Shown here: positions 1 to 3,637 of the stretch, in pieces
How the letters are laid out: every line of letters starts with the position of its first letter
How positions within the stretch are numbered: the first letter of the stretch is position 1
Assembly: GCA_945947845.1 (NCBI GenBank)
Contig: CAMEZN010000117.1
Location: 1-6,074, forward strand
Direction: 5' to 3'
DNA length: 6,074 bases
DNA from: an uncultured Mucispirillum sp.
GTDB lineage: Bacteria; Chrysiogenota; Deferribacteres; Deferribacterales; Mucispirillaceae
The notes under the pieces: model-generated
The model's input: the letters and a program-made list of their open reading frames with translations, nothing else
Told to the model about the DNA's origin: nothing
The model's database searches: none
Made by a program: the position numbers and the translations under genes

Positions 1-257
1 CTCCTCACCCCGGAGAAAGTGAAAAAGAAGCTGTAAATACACATAAGTTTATAGAAAAATATCTTGATTTTTCACCAGAGCAGGTGCAGATATTTACTCC
101 AACACCATCAACATGGGCAACATGTGCATACTATACTGGGCTTGATGAAAATGGTAATAAAATATATATAGAAAAACAGCTAAATAAAAAAGAAAAATAT
201 AAAGAAATTATTATGGGTAAAAGTAAAAACAGTAAAAATAATAAGAAAAAATATTAG
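1..257 (+). CDS. ygiQ: YgiQ-family radical SAM protein, C-terminal end (5' truncated by the window edge)
   Basis: The reading frame beginning at base 3 is open to a TAG at 255-257 and gives 84 residues with no start inside the window, so only the C-terminus is present. The visible part begins with PHPGESEKEA, the end of the radical SAM barrel region. It continues with SPEQVQIFTPTPSTWATCAY and then YTGLDENG. This V-Q-x-F-x-P-T-P-S-T-x-x-T-C-x-Y-Y-T-G-L-D block is typical of the YgiQ/UPF0313 family downstream of its SAM domain. The last 35 residues are lysine- and asparagine-rich and probably disordered. The CxxxCxxC iron-sulfur motif lies outside the window and cannot be checked. The biochemical role of the family is not firmly established. 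The gene converges on the minus-strand cluster with only 18 nt between stop codons and no convincing terminator. Confidence 0.85.
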   Translation, partial: PHPGESEKEAVNTHKFIEKYLDFSPEQVQIFTPTPSTWATCAYYTGLDENGNKIYIEKQLNKKEKYKEIIMGKSKNSKNNKKKY

Positions 258-275
258 GAAAAGTTATATAAATTT

Positions 276-800
276 TTATACGTTATTATGCAAATACTGT
301 TGTAGTTGTTTTGAGATAACAGCATTATTTGCATTTAAGTTTTCTGTTGATATAATAATATTATTTCCTTTTAACTTTGATGTATTTTGATGACATGTTT
401 GTAGGTGAGAAGGAAGGCGAAGATTTTTTAAATATTGTTTATAATCTATTTCAGCTGGTTTTAATGTTATTATTATCCGTTTATTTGGAGTATTTCTTAA
501 AGATACACCCATTATTAATTCTTTTGGCACAAATAATCTAGCCTGTGAATATGCAGAGTATAAGAATCCAAATTTATCAAATAATATTACTGGTTTATTT
601 CTAAAAACAAGGTTAATTATGCCATATAATGAAGTAATACTTCCTAGAATGAATAAAATAATTGTATATGCAGCTTGTTTATTTGATGATATAAATGATA
701 TTCCAGCAGCAAGAAAAGCCAATCCAATAGCTGTATATGAAAGAAAACGCAAAATAGAAGGGTATCTTGCTATTTTACTGTTTTGTTTTTCAACTTCCAT
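276..800 (-). CDS. Small two-helix membrane protein, STM3941-like (hypothetical)
   Basis: This 174-residue protein has two hydrophobic segments near the N-terminus (about residues 19-38 and 43-67). A hydrophilic domain follows, with alternating beta-type stretches (VILFDKFGF about 71-79, RIIITLKP about 108-115, NIIISTENL about 147-155) and a C-terminal helix. The layout resembles the STM3941 family of unknown function: two membrane helices, then a compact PH-like beta domain ending in a short helix. The assignment is by pattern only. The same layout occurs in the gene just upstream (801-1367), including a final G-x-x-x-I-I-x-T-x-x-L block, so the two are probably distant paralogues. Its ATG follows the upstream TAA with no spacer, and its ribosome site lies inside the upstream gene, so translation is probably coupled. 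It is the last gene of the cluster. No function can be assigned. Confidence 0.75.
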   Translation of the reverse strand: MEVEKQNSKIARYPSILRFLSYTAIGLAFLAAGISFISSNKQAAYTIILFILGSITSLYGIINLVFRNKPVILFDKFGFLYSAYSQARLFVPKELIMGVSLRNTPNKRIIITLKPAEIDYKQYLKNLRLPSHLQTCHQNTSKLKGNNIIISTENLNANNAVISKQLQQYLHNNV

Positions 801-1367
801 TTAAAGAATTCCTTGTTCTAAATATTCTTCTTGAAATTTATTTAGAAGGTCTAAGATTTCTCGTCTATGTGCACTAAGTGTATCCGTCTGAATAATATAT
901 GGAGTGCCATAAAGTTTAATATTATGGTGCATTACTTTATATGTTAACTTATTTGTTTGTGTTTCAAGGATACTTTCTGGGTTATTAACCATAACAGCTA
1001 TATAGTGGTTTCTTTTTTCTCTAATTTCTTGAAACCCAGTGATTTCGTCCCATAAAATCTGTTCAGGAGCACCTACTAATGGGGTAATAACTATGAATTT
1101 ATGGTTAATTGTTAGAACTGTTTTTTTAAATAAAACCATTTTTAATGCAATTGCAGCAACTCCTGCAAAGCCTGCTAAAAAGATATTACCAACAATCCTA
1201 TATCCACTTTTTAAAAAATATATACTCAAAAAGGCAAAAAGAAAAGCAGCCAATACATAATAAAATGATTTTATCTCATTTTTATATATTTCATACGACC
1301 CATCTGGTAGTGGTTTTAAATGAGATTTTACTTTATGTTCATTTTCATTATTATCACTGCTTATCAT
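801..1367 (-). CDS. Two-helix membrane protein, STM3941-like (hypothetical)
   Basis: This 188-residue protein has a charged N-terminal stretch, two membrane helices (about residues 35-53 and 57-79) and a soluble C-terminal domain. That domain contains LWDEITGFQEI (about 105-115), HYIAVMVNNPESIL (about 121-134) and YGTPYIIQTDTL (about 153-164), and ends in the helix HRREILDLLNKFQEE. The W-x-E/D-I, I-x-V-x-x-N-P and I-x-T-D-T-L pattern is what I associate with STM3941-like proteins of unknown function. The start lies 1 nt after the stop of the upstream cyclophilin and has an AAAGGGA ribosome site inside that gene's last codons. The next gene begins directly at this gene's stop. The soluble domain would be cytoplasmic if the N-terminus is inside, but topology is not certain. 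Identity is moderate-confidence; that it is a real gene is high-confidence. Confidence 0.77.
   Translation of the reverse strand: MISSDNNENEHKVKSHLKPLPDGSYEIYKNEIKSFYYVLAAFLFAFLSIYFLKSGYRIVGNIFLAGFAGVAAIALKMVLFKKTVLTINHKFIVITPLVGAPEQILWDEITGFQEIREKRNHYIAVMVNNPESILETQTNKLTYKVMHHNIKLYGTPYIIQTDTLSAHRREILDLLNKFQEEYLEQGIL
809..814 (-). promoter_or_regulatory. Ribosome binding site for the last gene of the cluster
   Basis: Minus-strand AAGGAA lies in the last codons of the upstream membrane-protein gene, about 8 nt before the ATG at 800. Stop and start codons abut directly (TAAATG). Confidence 0.5.
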
Positions 1368-1368
1368 A

Positions 1369-2016
1369 TTATCCCTTTACTATTTCAACACTTTCTATCT
1401 GTATCAAATATTTAGGCACATCTTGCATATATCCAAAAGAGCCTGTTGGAACAGTTGCTATTTTATCAACTACTTCCATTCCATCGGTAACTTTACCAAA
1501 AACAGCATAGCCATAACCTGTAATATCTGGTGAGCGAAAGTTTAAAAAGTTATTATCAACAAGATTTATGAAGAACTGGCTTGTAGCAGAGTTTGGGTCA
1601 TTTGTTCTAGCCATTGCAATAGTGCCTCTGTCATTTTTAAGCCCGTTATCGCTCTCTATTTTTATAGGTGCTTTTGTTTCTTTTTGATGAAGGTTTTCAT
1701 CAAAACCACCGCCCTGAATCATAAAACCGTCTATAACTCTGTGAAATATTAGTCCATTGAAAAAGTTATCATTAACATATGATACAAAATTTTCAACAGT
1801 TACAGGTGCTTTATCTGGATATAATTCAAGTTTTATTTCACCAATATTTGTTTTCATAAGAATATTTATGTTTTTACTGCTTTGTTTTGTATTTTCTTTT
1901 TTTGCAGTTGTTTTTTTACTTGTATTAGTTTTTTTGACTGCTGTTTTTTTATTTTCAGATTTTTTTGCTGTGCTTTTTTTAGCAGCAGTTTTTTTAGCTG
2001 TTTTATTTTCTTCCAT
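1369..2016 (-). CDS. Cyclophilin-type peptidyl-prolyl cis-trans isomerase with lysine-rich N-terminal extension
   Basis: This 215-residue protein combines a basic tail (about 1-48) with a full cyclophilin domain (about 51-214), which isomerises Xaa-Pro bonds during protein folding. Core motifs are [29 protein letters not shown] (91-104, catalytic Arg93, with Phe98 and Gln101), [19 protein letters not shown] (Gln147, Phe149) and YGYAVFGKV. The human CypA tryptophan position is Phe, as in many bacterial cyclophilins. There is no signal peptide, so it should be cytoplasmic, unlike its upstream neighbour. The extension has KK pairs every five residues (8-9, 13-14, 18-19, 23-24, 28-29, then 34-35 and 39-40), resembling histone H1 or AlgP tails, and may bind nucleic acid. 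I kept the first ATG because AAAGG lies about 10 nt upstream, whereas the internal ATG at residue 54, where a normal small cyclophilin would start, has no clear ribosome site. The start overlaps the preceding stop by one base. Confidence 0.93.
   Translation of the reverse strand: MEENKTAKKTAAKKSTAKKSENKKTAVKKTNTSKKTTAKKENTKQSSKNINILMKTNIGEIKLELYPDKAPVTVENFVSYVNDNFFNGLIFHRVIDGFMIQGGGFDENLHQKETKAPIKIESDNGLKNDRGTIAMARTNDPNSATSQFFINLVDNNFLNFRSPDITGYGYAVFGKVTDGMEVVDKIATVPTGSFGYMQDVPKYLIQIESVEIVKG
1372..1378 (-). promoter_or_regulatory. Ribosome binding site for the first membrane protein
   Basis: Minus-strand AAAGGGA overlaps the stop region of the lysine-tailed cyclophilin, 4 nt before the ATG at 1367. 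Its position inside the upstream gene points to translational coupling. Confidence 0.5.
1873..2004 (-). repeat. Lysine-rich pentapeptide-periodic coding repeat
   Basis: This stretch encodes residues 5-48 of the second cyclophilin. On the plus strand it appears as runs of T broken by GCAG or GCTG. The peptide repeats a T/A/S-A-K-K theme such as [10 protein letters not shown], with 17 lysines in 44 residues and almost no hydrophobic residues. The repeat is imprecise at DNA level, so it is a low-complexity protein repeat more than a clean tandem array. Such tracts may change length by slippage. Confidence 0.7.
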
Positions 2017-2594
2017 TATTTAATAACCTTTATACTTTTAATTATAACAGGAGTAAACGGCACATTTTCATGAAAACCTTTTGTGCCTGTTGGAACTTTT
2101 ACAATTTTGTCAACTATATCCATACCTTTTGTAACTTTACCAAATACAGCATACCCATAACCAGCTGTTGTTTTTGCCTTAAAATCAAGAAATGGGTTAT
2201 CAACTACATTGATAAAAAACTGGCTTGTAGCAGAATCAGGTATCTGAGTTCTTGCCATAGCAAGAGTTCCTCTAACATTTTTTAATCCATTATCACTTTC
2301 TATTTTAATAGGGTTTCTAGTTGCTTTTTCTTTCATATCAGAGTTCATACCGCCACCTTGTATCATAAAACCCGGAATTACTCTGTGAAATATTAATCCA
2401 TCATAAAATTTACTGTTTACATATTCTATAAAATTAGTAACAGTTATAGGAGCTTTATCTGGATATAACTCTGCTTCTATCTGCCCCATAGAAGTATCAA
2501 TTAAAACTTTTATAGTTTTTGTTTGAGCCTGTGCTGTAAATGCACCTGCTGTAATAAAAAGAGTAAATAAAATAAATGTAATAAATTTTTTCAT
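2016..2594 (-). CDS. Exported (periplasmic) cyclophilin-type peptidyl-prolyl isomerase
   Basis: This 192-residue protein has a clear Sec signal peptide: MKK, a hydrophobic core (about 4-19) and a likely signal-peptidase site after AQA at residue 23. The mature cyclophilin domain follows. Motifs are [31 protein letters not shown] (69-82, catalytic Arg71, with Phe76 and Gln79), [19 protein letters not shown] (Gln125, Phe127) and YGYAVFGKV. All core catalytic positions look intact, so it should act as a proline isomerase for folding in the periplasm, in the role of PpiA. It is closely related to the next gene downstream. They share long protein blocks, and some DNA words are identical (for example 17 nt at 2218-2234 and 1574-1590), which points to a tandem duplication. 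The start has GGAGAG 6 nt upstream and lies 17 nt after the fur-like gene. Confidence 0.95.
   Translation of the reverse strand: MKKFITFILFTLFITAGAFTAQAQTKTIKVLIDTSMGQIEAELYPDKAPITVTNFIEYVNSKFYDGLIFHRVIPGFMIQGGGMNSDMKEKATRNPIKIESDNGLKNVRGTLAMARTQIPDSATSQFFINVVDNPFLDFKAKTTAGYGYAVFGKVTKGMDIVDKIVKVPTGTKGFHENVPFTPVIIKSIKVIK
2027..2031 (-). promoter_or_regulatory. Ribosome binding site for the lysine-tailed cyclophilin
   Basis: Read on the minus strand this is AAAGG, 10 nt before the ATG at 2016. It lies within the last codons of the exported cyclophilin gene. It supports the long start that includes the lysine-rich tail over the internal ATG at 1857. Confidence 0.5.
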
Positions 2595-2611
2595 ATATAT
2601 CTCTCCATTTT

Positions 2612-3067
2612 TTAACCTTTACCAAGAGAACGGCATTTTTCGCATACACCAAATAAATTCATATAATGGTTTGTCAGCTTAAATTTATATTTTGCTGCAA
2701 TCTGCTCTTGCAGTTCTTCTAAGTCTGGGTCATTAAATTCAATATTTTTTCCGCAAACAACACATATCAAATGGTCATGATGAGTTTTACCCATAATAGC
2801 TTCATAATAGCTTTTTCCATCACCAAACCTTACTTCTCGGACAACACCTGCCTCTATAAGCAGTTTTATTGTTCTGTAAATCGTTGCAAGCCCAATATTG
2901 GGGTCAATTTCTTTTGTAATAGCATAGAGCTTATCAATATCAATATGGGAATCATATTTCATAAATTCATCAAATATAACCTGCCTTTGATTTGTAAGCC
3001 TAAGTTTTTGTGTAGCAAGAAATGTTTTAAAGTATTCTCTACTTTTATCTAGTTCTTTATTCTGCAT
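2612..3067 (-). CDS. fur: Fur-family metal-responsive transcriptional regulator
   Basis: This 151-residue protein has an N-terminal winged helix (about 12-85) with [13 protein letters not shown] and the recognition-helix block [18 protein letters not shown] (59-76). A dimerisation and metal domain follows. Visible ligands are His41, Glu89, the HHDH motif (96-99) and His134. Two CxxC pairs (Cys102/Cys105 and Cys142/Cys145) would form the structural zinc site. Glu89 falls near the position that is Glu81 in E. coli Fur and Asp85 in Bacillus PerR, which favours an iron-type Fur over a peroxide-sensing PerR, though a Zur or PerR role cannot be excluded. The length is normal for the family. The start has GGAG 6 nt upstream. 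It leads the five-gene minus-strand cluster, so it may control its own operon, but I found no convincing match to the classic Fur box. Confidence 0.93.
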   Translation of the reverse strand: MQNKELDKSREYFKTFLATQKLRLTNQRQVIFDEFMKYDSHIDIDKLYAITKEIDPNIGLATIYRTIKLLIEAGVVREVRFGDGKSYYEAIMGKTHHDHLICVVCGKNIEFNDPDLEELQEQIAAKYKFKLTNHYMNLFGVCEKCRSLGKG

Positions 3068-3090
3068 ACATTACTCCAAGTTAATTATAT

Positions 3091-3119
3091 AAAATAAACT
3101 AAAATATAAATATTTGCAA
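3091..3119 (-). promoter_or_regulatory. Possible promoter of the fur-led cluster
   Basis: On the minus strand, TTGCAA (3119-3114) and a weak TATTTT (3096-3091) are 17 nt apart. Transcription would start near 3084, just ahead of the GGAG at 3077-3074. A better TATAAT at 3089-3084 lacks a -35 partner and would start inside the ribosome site, so it is less likely. The region is so AT-rich that this call is weak. Confidence 0.3.
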
Positions 3120-3218
3120 AAGATTTTTTATTTTTTTATAAAAATAGCTGTTAAAATAATAAAATATTTATATATAGCAATATGTTATAAAAAAGTTTGA
3201 ATCAGTGTAAAAAAAAGC

Positions 3219-3247
3219 TTGCAAAATATAAAATTATTATATATAAC
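3219..3247 (+). promoter_or_regulatory. Probable sigma70-type promoter of tRNA-Arg
   Basis: TTGCAA at 3219-3224 and TATAAC at 3242-3247 are separated by exactly 17 nt. The predicted start near 3254-3257 gives a short leader of about 8-11 nt before the tRNA, as expected for a stand-alone tRNA gene. Confidence 0.55.
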
Positions 3248-3264
3248 TACATTCTCACATATAA

Positions 3265-3338
3265 GCGCCCATAGCTCAACTGGATAGAGCATTTGACTAC
3301 GGATCAAAAGGTTGTGGGTTCGATTCCTGCTGGGCGCG
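3265..3338 (+). tRNA. tRNA-Arg (anticodon ACG)
   Basis: The 74-nt cloverleaf is complete. The acceptor arm pairs GCGCCCA with TGGGCGC, and the discriminator is G. The D arm pairs GCTC with GAGC around a loop containing GG. The anticodon stem TTTGA/TCAAA holds the loop CTACGGA, giving anticodon ACG. The T arm GTGGG/CCTGC holds TTCGATT, with G-U pairs. The A34 would be deaminated to inosine by TadA to read CGU, CGC and CGA. No CCA is encoded, so CCA must be added after transcription. I found no copy of the tRNA 3' end elsewhere in the window, so there is no sign of an integrated element here. Confidence 0.97.
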
Positions 3339-3343
3339 TTACT

Positions 3344-3378
3344 AAAAGCCTTGATTATTCAAGGCTTTTTTCTTTTTT
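3344..3378 (+). terminator. Rho-independent terminator of tRNA-Arg
   Basis: A perfect 11-bp stem (AAAAGCCTTGA with TCAAGGCTTTT) closes on a TTAT loop. It is followed by a T-rich run to 3378 interrupted by one C. It starts 6 nt after the tRNA. On the minus strand the same hairpin is followed by only four T, so it would end a minus-strand transcript less efficiently. Confidence 0.9.
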
Positions 3379-3517
3379 AATAGTCATTCTTAATATGTCT
3401 AATGTTATTTTTGGTATAGTTTGGGTCAAGTTTTATCAGATAAGCTGTTGATATATATTTTTCAGCTGTAATATATATAAGTTTCTTATTATTATATTGT
3501 TTATAATCATAGACCAT
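3377..3517 (-). CDS. Possible small ORF or gene remnant (46 aa, hypothetical)
   Basis: An ATG at 3517 opens a 46-codon frame ending with TAA at 3377-3379, right at the T-run of the tRNA terminator. The frame stays open upstream to about 3571, roughly 65 codons, with a possible TTG start at 3550. The peptide, MVYDYKQYNNKKLIYITAEK and then a stretch with LIKLDPNYT, reads like ordinary protein, and AYLIKLDPNY loosely recalls the end of a TPR helix pair, although the canonical TPR spacing does not fit well. No good ribosome site precedes either start. It may be a small gene, the eroded C-terminus of a larger gene, or chance in AT-rich DNA. Confidence 0.3.
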   Translation of the reverse strand: MVYDYKQYNNKKLIYITAEKYISTAYLIKLDPNYTKNNIRHIKNDY

Positions 3518-3528
3518 ATCATTTTTTA

Positions 3529-3562
3529 AAACAAGATAAATATGTAACAAAAAATCTTGTTT
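3529..3562. repeat. 9-bp inverted repeat upstream of the TPM gene
   Basis: AAACAAGAT (3529-3537) and ATCTTGTTT (3554-3562) are perfect inverted copies separated by 16 nt. The pair ends about 22 nt before the -35 hexamer of the TPM gene promoter, a plausible place for an operator. It lacks a T-run in either direction, so it is not a typical terminator. Confidence 0.45.
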
Positions 3563-3583
3563 ATTTATATTTTATATTCACTT

Positions 3584-3612
3584 TTGAAATATTTTAATGT
3601 ATAGACTATATT
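3584..3612 (+). promoter_or_regulatory. Probable sigma70-type promoter of the TPM gene
   Basis: TTGAAA (3584-3589) and TATATT (3607-3612) are 17 nt apart, each one base from consensus. The predicted start near 3619 leaves a leader of roughly 19 nt before the ATG, with AAGGA at 3626-3630 as ribosome site. This is the best-formed protein-gene promoter in the window. Confidence 0.6.
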
Positions 3613-3637
3613 AATTTCTATTTTTAAGGATAGTATT

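Noticed and set aside
267..280. Palindrome TATAAATTTTTATA between the convergent YgiQ and membrane-protein stops, as a bidirectional terminator
   Set aside because: The stem is only six A-T pairs with no GC core, so it is too weak to call.
1039..1510. Plus-strand open frames opposite the first membrane protein and the cyclophilin
   Set aside because: No ribosome site, no recognisable family, and complete overlap with well-supported minus-strand genes.
1369..1857. Shorter cyclophilin starting at the internal ATG (residue 54)
   Set aside because: No clear ribosome site precedes it, while the upstream ATG has AAAGG and the TAATG overlap typical of coupled genes. It remains possible as a secondary start.
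1757..2073. Plus-strand Phe/Leu-rich open frames that look like membrane proteins
   Set aside because: They are the antisense of the lysine-rich cyclophilin tail: AAA codons read backwards give TTT. The minus-strand gene has clear cyclophilin motifs and a ribosome site.
2612..3067. PerR (peroxide regulator) in place of Fur
   Set aside because: The residue near the PerR Asp85 position is Glu89 here, which favours Fur, although sequence alone does not fully exclude PerR or Zur.
3129..3146. TATTTTT/AAAAATA inverted repeat upstream of fur as a Fur box
   Set aside because: It lacks the GATAAT-type Fur box pattern and such A/T palindromes are expected by chance in this DNA.
3321..3637. Attachment site for an integrated element at the tRNA-Arg 3' end
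   Set aside because: No second copy of the tRNA 3' sequence and no integrase or phage gene in the window.
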